A stretch of DNA of 64,000 nucleotides from Teichococcus coralli (GCF_009829925.1 NZ_SNVJ01000016.1:40671-104670), one strand, 5' to 3'. Numbered from the stretch's first letter, positions 27,501 through 36,509 are shown. Numbers and translations: made by a program. Notes: a model not told the origin generated them from the sequence alone.

Positions 27501-28230
27501 CGTGGATCGCCCGCTCGTACTCCGTGTGGTAGCGCGCCGCGTCGGCGGCGGTGAGCGCGGCCTCGCCCAGCATGTCGTAGGAGTAGCGGAAGCCCCGGGC
27601 TTCCATCCTGCGGCTGCGCGCCAGCGCCTCCCCGATGGTCTGGCCGGTGACGAACTGCTCGCCCATCATGCGCATGGCGAGATCGACGCCCCGGCGGATC
27701 ACCGGCTCGCCGCAGCGGGCGACGAGGCGGCGCAGCGCCTCCGAAAGCCCCTGCTCGCTGCTGGTGGAGACCAGCCGGCCGGTCACCAGCAGCCCCCAGG
27801 CCGCGGCATTGACGAAAAGCGAGGGCGAATGGCCGAGATGCGCGCGCCAGTCGCCATCCCCCACCTTGTCGCGGATCAGCGCGTCGCGCGTGGCGGTGTC
27901 GGGGATGCGCAGCAGCGCCTCGGCCAGGCACATCAGCGCCACACCCTCCTGGCTGGAGAGTGCGAACTCCTGCATCAGCCCCTCCACGCCGCCGCGCGCG
28001 CCCTTGCGGCGCAGCGCCTCCACAAGCTGGCGCGCGGTTTCCGCGGCCTGCGCGGCGGCGGCGGGCGGCAAGGTGGCCGCGGGCAGCAGGCGGGCGACGC
28101 ATTCGGCCTCGGTGGCGCGGGCATGGCGGGTGATGGCCCGCCGCAGCGGGTCCCGCGGCGGCAGGGGCGTGAGGCGGCTGAAGGGCGCGGGCGCCGCCTG
28201 CGGCGCGGCCAGGGCTTCGGCGGACGGCAT
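24559..28230 (-). CDS. putA: Bifunctional proline dehydrogenase / L-glutamate gamma-semialdehyde dehydrogenase
   Basis: PutA oxidises proline to glutamate in two steps: FAD-dependent proline to pyrroline-5-carboxylate, then NAD-dependent oxidation to glutamate. The protein has 1223 residues. The proline dehydrogenase part (about 85-480) has RLVKGAYWDSEIKRAQIDG, MGEPLYEEVVG and CRIYAPVGTHETLLAYLVRR. The aldehyde dehydrogenase part (about 540-1000) has ISPWNFPLAIFTGQVAAALA, LVAETGGQNALVVDSSA and catalytic Cys847 in DSAGQRCSALRLL. A C-terminal conserved domain ends in AGGNANLMMIG, the PutA hallmark. There is no N-terminal ribbon-helix-helix DNA-binding domain, so it cannot repress itself; the divergent Lrp-type gene takes that role. 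The start at 28230 is chosen because the frame continues to 30105 antisense to other genes. Confidence 0.96.
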   Translation of the reverse strand: MPSAEALAAPQAAPAPFSRLTPLPPRDPLRRAITRHARATEAECVARLLPAATLPPAAAAQAAETARQLVEALRRKGARGGVEGLMQEFALSSQEGVALMCLAEALLRIPDTATRDALIRDKVGDGDWRAHLGHSPSLFVNAAAWGLLVTGRLVSTSSEQGLSEALRRLVARCGEPVIRRGVDLAMRMMGEQFVTGQTIGEALARSRRMEARGFRYSYDMLGEAALTAADAARYHTEYERAIHAIGAAAAGRGIHAGPGISIKLSALHPRYARAQQERVMAELLPRLAGLAALAKRYNIGLNVDAEEADRLEFSLDLLEALCADPALAGWNGLGFVVQAYQKRAPFVLDFVIDLARRSGHRLMVRLVKGAYWDSEIKRAQIDGLPDYPVFTRKPHTDVSYLACARKLLDVREAVFPQFATHNAQTLAAVHAMAGPDFTPGDYEFQCLHGMGEPLYEEVVGPDRLNRPCRIYAPVGTHETLLAYLVRRLLENGANSSFVNRIQDPAVPVDALVADPAAQVAAMAPAGEKLGAPHPRIALPRDLYGPVRANSAGLDLSSEAVLAPLDAALRASAAQPWKAIPLVGGTEGTGEARAVRNPAERRDLVGHVVEAGGAEVERGLAAAEAATPRWRDTPPAERAACLLRAADLLEGRMPALLGLVVREAGKSLANAVSEVREAVDFLRYYGAQVRDGFANATHRPLGPVLCISPWNFPLAIFTGQVAAALAAGNPVLAKPAEETPLIAAQAVAILHEAGVPRDALQFLPGDGRVGALLVADARVRGVMFTGSTAVARLIQAELAKRLNPDGTPVPLVAETGGQNALVVDSSALAEQVVGDALLSAFDSAGQRCSALRLLCVQDDVADRTLAMLLAAMAELSVGNPDRLATDVGPVITEEARDGILAHVEAMRRAGRRVHQAPLAEECRHGSFVPPTVIEIESIVELKREVFGPVLHVLRFRREGLDALVDAVNATGYGLTFGVHSRIDERIAQMTARVQAGNVYVNRNLVGAVVGVQPFGGHGLSGTGPKAGGPLYLRRLLAAHPPASGLPGRAPQPARAWAAWLEAQGEATLAAEARSLLGVTPFGVAIELAGPVGERNLYATEARGAVLCLGATRQEVLRGVGAALVTGNRAVVAAGCLGDLAALPADLRPWLREGAEAGVQAVLCADGREMLLAQARRLAAAEGPIVALHAPRPEGGFPLDMLVQERATSINTAAAGGNANLMMIG

Positions 28231-28362
28231 TGCGTTTCTGCTTGCTCTCCGGTTCAATCGACGGTGTAGCGGGAGGCCGGGCGAATTTGATTCGATAGTT
28301 GGTGCCCCACGCCGAATTTCATCTTCCGCTTCACGGAAATTCTTGACGGACCTTCGGCACGC

Positions 28363-28818
28363 ATGGACGACACCGACAAGCGCCTGCTGCGCCTGCTGCA
28401 GAAGGACGGCCGCATGACGAATGTGGAGCTGTCGCGGCAGGCGCATCTGAGTCCGCCCGCCACCCATGAACGGGTGCGGCGGCTGCAGAAGGAGGGCGTC
28501 ATCGAGGGCTACACGGTCCGCCTGAACCCGGCCAGGCTGGACCGGGCGCTGCTGATCTTCGTCGAGGTCACGCTGGACCGGACCAGCACCCGCGTCTTCG
28601 AGGATTTCGCCGCGGCGGTCCGCCGCACGCCGGAGATCATGGAGTGCCACATGGTCGCCGGCGGCTTCGATTACCTGATCAAGGTGCGCGTGCGCGACAT
28701 GGCGGCCTACCGCGCCTTTCTCGGCGCAACCCTCGTTGCCTTGCCGGGCATCCGGCAGACCCACACCTACACGGTGATGGAGGAGGTGAAGAGCACCACG
28801 GAGATCACCATCGCCTAG
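28363..28818 (+). CDS. putR: Lrp/AsnC-family regulator of proline catabolism
   Basis: A 151-residue Lrp-family protein. The N-terminal helix-turn-helix reads DDTDKRLLRLLQKDGRMTNV then LSRQAHLSPPATHERVRRLQ. The RAM domain covers about 70-145, with HMVAGGFDYLIKVRVRDMAA. Its divergent placement 132 bases from putA matches PutR proteins, which activate putA when proline is present. The gap contains AT-rich stretches (GAATTTGATTCGATAG near 28280) suited to Lrp binding, though no clear repeat stands out. Assignment rests on family and position. Confidence 0.9.
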   Translation: MDDTDKRLLRLLQKDGRMTNVELSRQAHLSPPATHERVRRLQKEGVIEGYTVRLNPARLDRALLIFVEVTLDRTSTRVFEDFAAAVRRTPEIMECHMVAGGFDYLIKVRVRDMAAYRAFLGATLVALPGIRQTHTYTVMEEVKSTTEITIA

Positions 28819-29105
28819 CGCGGCAGCGCGGCAGCGCGGCCGCCTGTCCCGGTCAGCGGCCAACCGGCGCCGGGCTGCGCGCCGCCCCCAGGCAGCGCAA
28901 CCGCCCGCCAGAAGCCGGTGGCGCGCAGATGCGGGTCCCGCAGCAGCGCCGCCACGTCGGTTGAGCGGTGCGACGGGACTGTCGAGCGGTGCCGGCATCC
29001 GCATCCACTTCGCTCTGTCTCGCCCTGTTCCGCCAGGCGAGCCCGGCACCGAGCAGGCCGCAGGCGTGGTCGCCAAGGGCAGGCCGCGTGGCTGATAGTG
29101 CTTCC

Positions 29106-30056
29106 TTATGGATCGCCGCCGCGCACGGGGTGGCACGGCCCCGCAAGGCTCCGCAGGTCGGCGCGCAGCGCCAGGCATTCCCGCAGCATGGCCAGAAAGG
29201 CTTCCGCCGCCGGGGAAAGGGAGCGGCCCGCGCGGCGCACCAGCGCGATCGGGCGCGTCAGCGGCGGATCGCCGATCGGCAGCGCCCGCAGGTCGGGGCT
29301 CACCTGCATCTCCACGGCGGTGGAAGGCAGCACCCCCAGGCCGAGCCCGGCCCGCACCATGCCCACCAGCGTGCCGGTGCTCACCGCCTCCTGCGCCGGC
29401 TCCACCGCCCGGCCGAGAGCGGCGAAGGCCTGATCCACCGCGTGGCGGATGCCGCTGTTCGCCTCCGGCAGCAGCAGCGGCACGTCGCACAGCTCCGGCA
29501 GCGCGACGGCGCGCCGCGCCGCGAAGCCATGCCCGCGCGGGAAGATCAGCAGCAGCGGGTCGTCGAAAAGGTGCTGCACCACCAGCTCGCCGTCCTCCGC
29601 CACGCTGCCGCCAATGCCGAAATCCACCAGCCCGGCGCGCACCATCTCGCCCACCGGCCCGGTGACCGCCTCGCGCATGCGCACCCGCAGCCCGGGGCTG
29701 GCGGCGCGCAGCCGCGCGATCACCTCGGGCAGCACGGTGGAGGCGAGGGAGGGCAGGGTGGCCAGGTCGATCCGTCCCGTGCGCAGGGCGGCGTGGTCCT
29801 GCACCCGCTCCAGCACCGCGTCCATCTCGGCCAGCAGCGGCGCCAGGGCGCGGGCGAATTCGGCGCCGGTCCGGGTGGGGGTGGCGGTGCGGGTGGTGCG
29901 GTCCAGCAGGCGCACGCCGAGCGTCTGCTCGAGCTGGCGCAACTGCACGGTGAGCGCGGGCTGGGTGAGGTGCAGCTGCCGCGCGGCGGCCGTGAAGCTG
30001 CCGAGCCGGACGATGGCGAGAAAGGCGCGCATCTGCCGCAGCGTGACGGGCGTCAT
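29106..30056 (-). CDS. LysR-family transcriptional regulator (next to acyl-CoA dehydrogenase)
   Basis: A 316-residue LysR protein with the N-terminal winged helix (VTLRQMRAFLAIVRLGSFTA then LHLTQPALTVQLRQLEQTLG) and a two-lobed effector domain (about 90-300). It is divergent from the acyl-CoA dehydrogenase gene, with a LysR-type inverted repeat (30102-30120) in the gap, so activation of that gene is likely. The 287 bases between its stop and putR (28819-29105) hold nothing I can recognise. The inducer is unknown. Confidence 0.88.
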   Translation of the reverse strand: MTPVTLRQMRAFLAIVRLGSFTAAARQLHLTQPALTVQLRQLEQTLGVRLLDRTTRTATPTRTGAEFARALAPLLAEMDAVLERVQDHAALRTGRIDLATLPSLASTVLPEVIARLRAASPGLRVRMREAVTGPVGEMVRAGLVDFGIGGSVAEDGELVVQHLFDDPLLLIFPRGHGFAARRAVALPELCDVPLLLPEANSGIRHAVDQAFAALGRAVEPAQEAVSTGTLVGMVRAGLGLGVLPSTAVEMQVSPDLRALPIGDPPLTRPIALVRRAGRSLSPAAEAFLAMLRECLALRADLRSLAGPCHPVRGGDP

Positions 30057-30101
30057 GAGGCTCCAGGTCTCGGCGGGGAAAAGGCTGGCCGTGGCGCCGG
30101 C

Positions 30102-30120
30102 TCATAAAGCCGCCTTATGA
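30102..30120. promoter_or_regulatory. Putative LysR operator (TCATAA-N7-TTATGA)
   Basis: TCATAAAGCCGCCTTATGA has perfect 6-base arms around 7 bases and contains a T-N11-A core (30105-30117). It lies 45 bases upstream of the LysR gene start and about 130 bases before the acyl-CoA dehydrogenase start. This is a standard position for an activator site. Binding is inferred. Confidence 0.5.
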
Positions 30121-30250
30121 ATGGCGGCGGAAGAATTCAATTGTCGCATGGGCAGGAGGACGGTTCAATCGGCGCGGAGGCCACGCCGCCAGCAAGCAGC
30201 AGGCATCCGCCCGGCGGCGCGATGCGGCCCGCCAGAGGGGAATGCCGCGA

Positions 30251-31417
30251 ATGGACTTCCGCCACACCGCCGAGCAGGACGCCGTGCGCAGCGCGGTGGA
30301 GCGCATCTGCGCCGGCTTCGACGACGCCTACTGGACCGAGCGCGACCGCGACGGCCGCTTCCCGGCCGAGCTGCACGGAGCGCTGGCGCGGGACGGCTGG
30401 CTCGGCATCTGCATGCCCGAGGAATACGGCGGCGCCGGGCTCGGCATCACCGAGGCGGCGATCATGATGCAGGCCATTTCCGAGTCCGGCGCCGGCATGA
30501 CGGGCGCCTCGGCCGTGCACATGAACATCTTCGGCCTCAACCCGGTTGTCGTCTTCGGCACGGAGGCGCAGAAGCGGCGCATGCTGCCGCCGCTGATCGC
30601 AGGTGCCGAGCGTGCCTGCTTCGCGGTGACCGAGCCGAACACCGGCCTCGACACCACCCAGCTCCGCACCCGCGCCGAGCGGCGGGGCGACCGCTACCTC
30701 GTCAATGGGCAGAAGGTCTGGATCTCCACCGCGCAGGTGGCGGAGAAGATCCTGATCCTGGCGCGCACCACGCCGGTGGAGGAAGTCCGTCGGCGCACCG
30801 AGGGGCTCAGCCTGTTCTACACCACGCTCGACCGCAGCCGCGTCGAGGTGCGCGAGATCGAGAAGATGGGCCGCAAGGCCGTGGACTCGAACCAGCTCTT
30901 CATCGACAGCCTGGAAGTGCCGGTGGAGGACCGCATCGGCGAGGAGGGCAGGGGCTTCGACTACATCCTGCACGGGCTGAACCCGGAGCGCATCCTGATC
31001 GCCGCCGAGGCGCTGGGCCTGGGCTACGCGGCGCTGCGGCGCGCCACCGGCTATGCCAAGGAGCGCGTGGTCTTCGGCCGGCCGATCGGGCAGAACCAGG
31101 CGATCCAGCATCCGCTCGCCGAGAACTGGATGGAACTGGAGGCGGCGCAGCTCATGGTGATGAAGGCCGCCTGGAGCTACGATCAGGGCCTGCCCTGCGG
31201 CGCCGCCGCCAATGCCGCCAAGTACCTGGCCGCCGAGGCCGGCTTCAAGGCCTGCCAGCAGGCGGTGATGACGCATGGCGGCTTCGGCTACGCGCGTGAA
31301 TACCAGGTGGAGCGCTACCTGCGGGAAGTGATGATCCCGCGCATCGCGCCGGTCAGTCCGCAGCTCATCCTCTGCTTCATCGCCGAGAAGGTGCTCGGTT
31401 TGCCGAAATCCTATTGA
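30251..31417 (+). CDS. Acyl-CoA dehydrogenase
   Basis: A 388-residue FAD enzyme that introduces a trans-2 double bond into an acyl-CoA. The three-domain fold is evident: GWLGICMPEEYGGAGLGITE (N-terminal), ACFAVTEPNTGLDTTQLRTR (beta-barrel signature C-F-A-x-T-E-P) and then YLVNGQKVWIS. The C-terminal helical domain reads RILIAAEALGLGYAALRRAT then KERVVFGRPIGQNQAIQHPL and THGGFGYAREYQVERYLREV. AGAGGGGA at 30234-30241 suits a start at 30251 better than the ATG at 30242, which is too close. The substrate acyl chain is not identifiable. The divergent LysR probably controls it. Confidence 0.92.
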   Translation: MDFRHTAEQDAVRSAVERICAGFDDAYWTERDRDGRFPAELHGALARDGWLGICMPEEYGGAGLGITEAAIMMQAISESGAGMTGASAVHMNIFGLNPVVVFGTEAQKRRMLPPLIAGAERACFAVTEPNTGLDTTQLRTRAERRGDRYLVNGQKVWISTAQVAEKILILARTTPVEEVRRRTEGLSLFYTTLDRSRVEVREIEKMGRKAVDSNQLFIDSLEVPVEDRIGEEGRGFDYILHGLNPERILIAAEALGLGYAALRRATGYAKERVVFGRPIGQNQAIQHPLAENWMELEAAQLMVMKAAWSYDQGLPCGAAANAAKYLAAEAGFKACQQAVMTHGGFGYAREYQVERYLREVMIPRIAPVSPQLILCFIAEKVLGLPKSY

Positions 31418-31495
31418 GCCGCGCGGCTGGCGGGCAGGCCCGCACGCCATGCCGGAAGGCAGGCCGGGAAGGGAGCCGATGGGCAGGCTGGAGCC

Positions 31496-32256
<761 letters not shown>

Positions 32257-32260
<4 letters not shown>

Positions 32261-33300
32261 CCCGGCAACCTGCGGGCCAGGATCAGCCAGAAGAAGAAGG
32301 GCACGCCGATCACCGCCGTCACCACGCCCACCGGCACCAGCGCGCCGGGAATGATCACCTTCGACAGCACGGAGGCGGAGGAAAGCATCAGCGCGCCCAT
32401 CAGCCCGGACAGCGGCAGCAGGAAACGCTGGTCCTCGCCGATGCAGAGCCGCGCCAGGTGCGGCGCCACCAGGCCGACGAAGCCGATGGTGCCGACGAAG
32501 CTGATGGCCGTCGCGGTCATCAGCGAGATCAGCGCCACCACGCCAAGGCGCAGCCCGCCGACCGGCAGGCCGAGGGCGCGGGCGCGGGCCTCGCCCAGGC
32601 GCAGCGCGGTGAGTGCCCAGCACTGCCGCAGCAGCAGCGGCAGCGCGGCGGCGGTGACGGCGGCGGTGATCGCCAGGTTGAGCCAGTCCGCCTTGGCCAG
32701 GCTGCCGAGCAGCCAGAAGACGATCTGCTGGCCGACCTCCGGCGCGGCGCGGAACTGCATCAGCGACTGCAGCGCGTGGAACAGGAAGAGCAGGGCGATG
32801 CCGGCCAGCACGACGGTGTTGGCCGCCATGCCGCGCAGCCGCCCCACGCCAAGGATCACGGCGCAGGCGAGGCTGGTGGCCAGGAAGGCCGCCCCCGGCA
32901 CCGCGAGCACCGGCGGCAGGCCCCAGCCGCCATGCTGGATGGCCACCGAGGCGCCGAACCCCGCCGCCGCCGCCAGCCCCAGCGTGTAGGGGCTGGCGAG
33001 GGGGTTATCGAGCAGGGTCTGCATGGTGGCGCCGCTGACCCCCAGCGCCACGCCCACCACCAGCGCCATCAGCGCCATCGGCAGCCGCAGCGACCAGAGG
33101 ATGACCGAGACGGTCTCGTCGGCGCCCGGCTGGCCGAGCAGCGCCGGCACCACCGCGCGCATCGGCAGGAGGGCCGGGCCGGTGGCAAGGTCCAGCAGCA
33201 GCGAGACAATCAGCGTCGCGGCCGTGGCCACGAGCACCGCCAGCCGCCGCCGCTCGCGCCTGCGGTGCGCCGCCACGGCGGCGGCGATGGCGGGGCTCAT
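32257..33300 (-). CDS. btuC: ABC transporter permease, FecCD/BtuC type
   Basis: The 347-residue permease has about ten hydrophobic segments. LPMALMALVVGVALGVSGAT and QTLLDNPLASPYTLGLAAAA are the FecCD family hallmarks, and GTIGFVGLVAPHLARLCIGE is the ATPase-coupling loop. Two copies form the pore. It is separated from the binding protein by no bases and overlaps the ATPase gene by four bases, so the three are made together. Cargo is inferred as cobalamin from the upstream riboswitch. The N terminus (SPAIAAAVAAHRRRERRRLA) is charged and precedes the first membrane helix. Confidence 0.9.
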
Positions 33301-34449
33301 TCAGGCCAGCCCCAGCATGAAGCTGCCCTGCGGCCGGATCGGCAGCCAGCGCGCATGCCAGGCCAGGTACTCCGCCTGCGGGTCGAGCCCGGCGAACAGC
33401 TCGGGGTAGAGCGCCTTGGCGAGGTACTGGAGGGAAGCGAAGTCGGCCAGGGTGCGCGAGGCGCCCTGGTACACCGCATGCACCCGCCCCTCCCGCACCG
33501 CCGGCAACGCGTTCCATCCGGGCCGCGCGAGAAAGCCGCGCAGCCGGGCGCGCGCCTCCTCGGCCGCCACGCCCTGGCCCATCAGCTGCGCCGTCGGATG
33601 CCGCCGCCATTCCGAGCCGGCGATGGCGATCACCTCCGGCCGGCTGGCCAGAACCGTCTCGGCGGCCATTGGTCCCCAGGTGGCGATCACGCCACGGCCG
33701 ATATTGCTCCCGCCCGCCAGAGCGGCGAGGGCGCCCCACATGTAGTCGCCGTAGCTCGGGCCTTGCTCGCCCGGCCCCTTGCTGCCCAGTTCGACATAGA
33801 TGCGCGGGCGGGGCAGGCGGGCGGCGGAGATGCTGTCCCGCAGCGCGGTGATGGCGGCCTCGTACTCCCCGGCCAGGCGCGCGGCGCGGGCCTCCTCGCC
33901 CAGAACCTGGCCCAGCAGGCGGGTGCTGGCGGCGTGCCGCGCCGGCTGCTCCGCATGGTAGTCGATCACCACGACGGGAATGCCGGCGGCGGCGAGGCGC
34001 TCCGCCGCCGTGCCCAGCCCCTTCACCTGCCAGTCGCCGAGGATGGCGACATCCGGCTTCAAGGCGATGGCCTTCTCCACGGAGAAGGTGCCGACCTCGA
34101 CCTCGCCCACCTCGGGGATGGCCTCCAGCCCCGGCAGAACCTTGACGTATTCCGCCCAGTTGGCTGGGCGCCAGTCCTTCCAGGCGGCGCGGGAGAGGCC
34201 GACGACGCGGCCCAGCGCCTCGGCGCCGCCCACGGCGAGGAACTCCTCGAAATAGAAGCCGAGCAGGATGCGCCGCGCCGGCAGGCGCACACGGACGGTG
34301 CTGCCATCCAGGCCGTTGAGGGAAAGCGGCCCGGCCAGGGCGGGAGTGACCAAAGCGGGGGTGACCAGAGCGGGGGTGACCAGGGCGGGGGCGGCCAGCA
34401 GGGAGGCGGCGGAAGCCGCCAGAAGGCGGCGGCGGGAGAGGCTTGCCAT
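33301..34449 (-). CDS. btuF: ABC transporter periplasmic binding protein, BtuF/FecB type
   Basis: The 382-residue binding protein is the first gene of the riboswitch-controlled operon. A Tat-like signal (SLSRRRLLAASAASLLAAPA) is followed by three in-frame copies of LVTPA, so the signal region is unusually long. The mature part has GSTVRVRLPARRILLGFYFE, VKGLGTAAERLAAAGIPVVV and IYVELGSKGPGEQ, as in class III iron/cobalamin binding proteins. GAGG six bases before the ATG at 34449 sets the start. Cobalamin or cobinamide is the expected ligand because of the riboswitch; heme or siderophore is possible. Confidence 0.86.
   Translation of the reverse strand: MASLSRRRLLAASAASLLAAPALVTPALVTPALVTPALAGPLSLNGLDGSTVRVRLPARRILLGFYFEEFLAVGGAEALGRVVGLSRAAWKDWRPANWAEYVKVLPGLEAIPEVGEVEVGTFSVEKAIALKPDVAILGDWQVKGLGTAAERLAAAGIPVVVIDYHAEQPARHAASTRLLGQVLGEEARAARLAGEYEAAITALRDSISAARLPRPRIYVELGSKGPGEQGPSYGDYMWGALAALAGGSNIGRGVIATWGPMAAETVLASRPEVIAIAGSEWRRHPTAQLMGQGVAAEEARARLRGFLARPGWNALPAVREGRVHAVYQGASRTLADFASLQYLAKALYPELFAGLDPQAEYLAWHARWLPIRPQGSFMLGLA
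34336..34395. repeat. 15-base tandem repeat inside the binding-protein signal region
   Basis: Four 15-base units (34336-34350, -34365, -34380 and a degenerate -34395) encode the repeated LVTPA pentapeptide just after the export signal. The units differ by one or two bases each. The periodicity is a multiple of three, so copy-number change keeps the frame. Confidence 0.85.
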
Positions 34450-34496
34450 GCGGAACCTCGTGGCACAGTGGTCCGTCACCACGAACGCGGCGCTCC

Positions 34497-34519
34497 GGCC
34501 GCGCGGACGCCGCGCGGCC
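34497..34519 (-). promoter_or_regulatory. Candidate riboswitch expression-platform hairpin
   Basis: GGCCGCGCGG and CCGCGCGGCC form a perfect 10-base stem with a 3-base loop, between the riboswitch aptamer and the btuF-type start codon. No T tract follows, so it may limit readthrough or ribosome access rather than act as a classic terminator. Role inferred from position. Confidence 0.5.
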
Positions 34520-34569
34520 TTCCTGCCCCGGCCAGGACACCCCGCCCGGCCTGTTCGCGCATGACCACG

Positions 34570-34735
34570 ATCGACGGCAGGTCTCCTGGCTCGCGGGTCA
34601 CGGCGCCGGCCCGGCCTTCCCGGTGCCGGGGCACCAGTGGCCAAGTTGCGGGCAGGCACTCGCCGCTAACAGTTGCGGGGGCAGCCGCGGCCTTGCACCG
34701 CGTTCCCTTTTGATCCCCGAGGGGAACCGTCGTGG
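34570..34735 (-). ncRNA. Cobalamin riboswitch
   Basis: Read on the minus strand, the region contains the landmarks of the cobalamin aptamer in order. They are AAAGGGAACGCGGTG (the GGGAA/GGTG junction), GCTGCCCCCGCAACTGT, the B12 box GCCACTGG (34634-34641), GGGAAGGCC and AGCCAGGAGACCTGCC (34576-34591). CGACGG and CCGTCG at the ends (34572-34577 and 34727-34732) close the P1 stem. It lies about 120 bases before the BtuF-type gene. Cobalamin binding would shut down the transporter operon. Confidence 0.95.
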
Positions 34736-34874
34736 CGCTGTTATGGAGGGTCGGGATCAGAGGGGTCAAGCGCACCGGCCATCCTCCCGCGGGCGCGCCT
34801 GATGGTAGCCGAGGGGTGGGAGTGTCGGAGGCCGGAAAGGTGGGAGATTCGCGAAGCGGGAACACCGAATGCGC

Positions 34875-34888
34875 TATGATATAACATA
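34875..34888. promoter_or_regulatory. AT-rich near-palindrome in the promoter region of the riboswitch transcript
   Basis: TATGATATAACATA differs from a perfect 14-base palindrome at one pair. It lies in a strikingly AT-rich patch (34873-34896) about 140 bases upstream of the riboswitch start, where the promoter must be. TTGCGT (34896-34901 read on the minus strand) could be a -35 box. The shape resembles metal-regulator (Zur/Fur-type) boxes, but identity is unproven. The rest of 34736-34970 shows nothing else. Confidence 0.35.
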
Positions 34889-34970
34889 ACAAAAAACGCA
34901 ACCCGCCTTGCCTGCTTTCCCCGAGGGGAACGGCACGGCCGGGGCGTCGCCGTCTGGCCGTGCCATCCCA

Positions 34971-35342
34971 TCAGGTGGTGCCGAAGCCCTTTCCCGCGAC
35001 GCGGTACTCCGCCCGCGGCGGGCTGAAGATGTCGAGCACCCGCGCCCCCTCCGGCCCGGCGCGCATGGTATGGGGAACCCCGCCCGGCGTGCGCCAGAAA
35101 TCGCCCTTCCGCACGGGGATCTCCTCGCCGCCCTGGATCCGCACGGCGCTTCCTTCCAGCAGGACGCCCCATTGCTCCTCGGGATGGTGGTGCATCTCGC
35201 CGGCGGCGTTGGGCGCGATGGTGACGATGGAGAGCATCGCCTGCTCGCCGGCGAAGATGCGCGTGGTCAGGCCGGGGGCAAGCTCGCGGAAGATGCCTCC
35301 GGCCGCGTCATCGAGGTTGTGGAACTCGTCGGCCTGACTCAT
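34971..35342 (-). CDS. Cupin-domain protein
   Basis: A 123-residue single-domain beta-barrel. The two cupin motifs are visible: GEMHHHPEEQWGVLLEGSAV, with the metal-binding H-x-H and E, and GDFWRTPGGVPHTMRAGPEG with the second His. Such proteins bind Fe, Mn or Zn and act as dioxygenases, isomerases or sensors; this one is too small to assign. It is the last gene of the minus-strand cluster, 54 bases after the Bug protein. It may process or sense the transported compound. Confidence 0.82.
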   Translation of the reverse strand: MSQADEFHNLDDAAGGIFRELAPGLTTRIFAGEQAMLSIVTIAPNAAGEMHHHPEEQWGVLLEGSAVRIQGGEEIPVRKGDFWRTPGGVPHTMRAGPEGARVLDIFSPPRAEYRVAGKGFGTT

Positions 35343-35396
35343 GGAGCTTTCCGTTTCCTCCTGGTGGGCGGGGCGGGGTGCGAGGCCGGAATCGGA

Positions 35397-36380
35397 TCAG
35401 TCCGGCCGGACGTTGTTGGCGCGCGCCACCTCGCCCCAGACGCGGACCTGGCTCTGCACGAACTTCGCCAAGGCAGGCGCGTCGTCCAGCACCAGCTCGG
35501 CCTGGTTCACCTCGGTGAACTGCCTGGCGATGCGCGGCTCGCGATAGGCCTCGATCAGGGCGGCCTGGAAGCGGGCGAGGATCGGGGCGGGCACGCCCGC
35601 CGGCGCGAAAGCGCCCCACCAGGCCTCGGCCGTGAGGTCGGGGAAGCCCGTCTCCATCGCGGTCGGCACCGCGGGAAGGCCCGGCAGCCGCTTGCTGCCG
35701 AGTTGCAGCAGCGGCCGCAGCGTGCCGGCCGAGATCTGCGGCGCCAGCAGCGCGGCGCTGCCGATCATGAAGTCCACATGGCCCGCCACGGCGTCGTTCA
35801 CCGCCAGCCCGCCGCTGCGGTAGGGCACATGCGTCATCTCGACGCCCTTGCGCCGCGCCATCATCAGCATGACGAGGTGGCCGATCGTGCCGTTCCCTGT
35901 CGAGCCGAAGGACACGGCGCCCTTGCGCGCGGCGGCGAAGACCTCCTCCATGCTCTGGTAGGGCTTGGCCGGCTGGCAGGCGGTGACATAGGGCGCGCGG
36001 GCGATCTGCGTGACGGGAACCAGGTCCTTCTCCAGGTCGAAGGGCAGGCTCGGCACCAGGATGGGCATCAGCGCGTGCGAGTCGAAGGTGAGCAGCCACG
36101 TGTAGCCGTCCGGCTTCGCCTTGGCGACCACGTCGGTGCCGAGGCTGCCTGCCGCGCCGCTGCGGTTCTCGACGATGATGGGCACGCCGAGCCGTTGCTG
36201 CAGGCCGGGGGCGATCAGCCGGGCCGCGGCGTCGGTCGAGCCGCCGGGCGCGAAGGGCACGACGATGCGGATGGGCTCGCTGGGCCAGCTTCCCGTGCTG
36301 CCGGGGGTGCTCGCGCGGGCGTGGCCGAGCGGCAGGGCAGCCATGGCGGCCAGGGTGGCGCGCCTCGTCCAGGGCGTCAT
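35397..36380 (-). CDS. Bug/TctC-type periplasmic solute-binding protein
   Basis: The 327-residue protein has a signal-like N terminus (TPWTRRATLAAMAALPLGHA), then IRIVVPFAPGGSTDAAARLI with the Bug ligand motif, and VENRSGAAGSLGTDVVAKAK. It has no permease of its own kind. It follows a DUF6282 gene (129 bases) and precedes a cupin gene, all downstream of an NMT1-type ABC transporter. The presence of both binding-protein types in one run suggests a shared nutrient, but which one is unknown. Confidence 0.88.
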   Translation of the reverse strand: MTPWTRRATLAAMAALPLGHARASTPGSTGSWPSEPIRIVVPFAPGGSTDAAARLIAPGLQQRLGVPIIVENRSGAAGSLGTDVVAKAKPDGYTWLLTFDSHALMPILVPSLPFDLEKDLVPVTQIARAPYVTACQPAKPYQSMEEVFAAARKGAVSFGSTGNGTIGHLVMLMMARRKGVEMTHVPYRSGGLAVNDAVAGHVDFMIGSAALLAPQISAGTLRPLLQLGSKRLPGLPAVPTAMETGFPDLTAEAWWGAFAPAGVPAPILARFQAALIEAYREPRIARQFTEVNQAELVLDDAPALAKFVQSQVRVWGEVARANNVRPD

Positions 36381-36509
36381 GAACCTCTCCTCCTGTGCGG
36401 CGCCTTTCCCGGCGCTTCGCCCTCACGCTGACGCCACAGGGCGCCGGAGTCCACCGGCTTGTGCGGCGAGGAGGCGGGAGGCCGGCACCGCGCGGATGCC
36501 GGCGGAGGC

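Noticed and set aside
28231..30105. Extension of the putA frame upstream to give a 1848-residue fusion
   Set aside because: The extra region runs antisense through the PutR and LysR genes, and the protein body after residue 625 already starts at a normal PutA N terminus.
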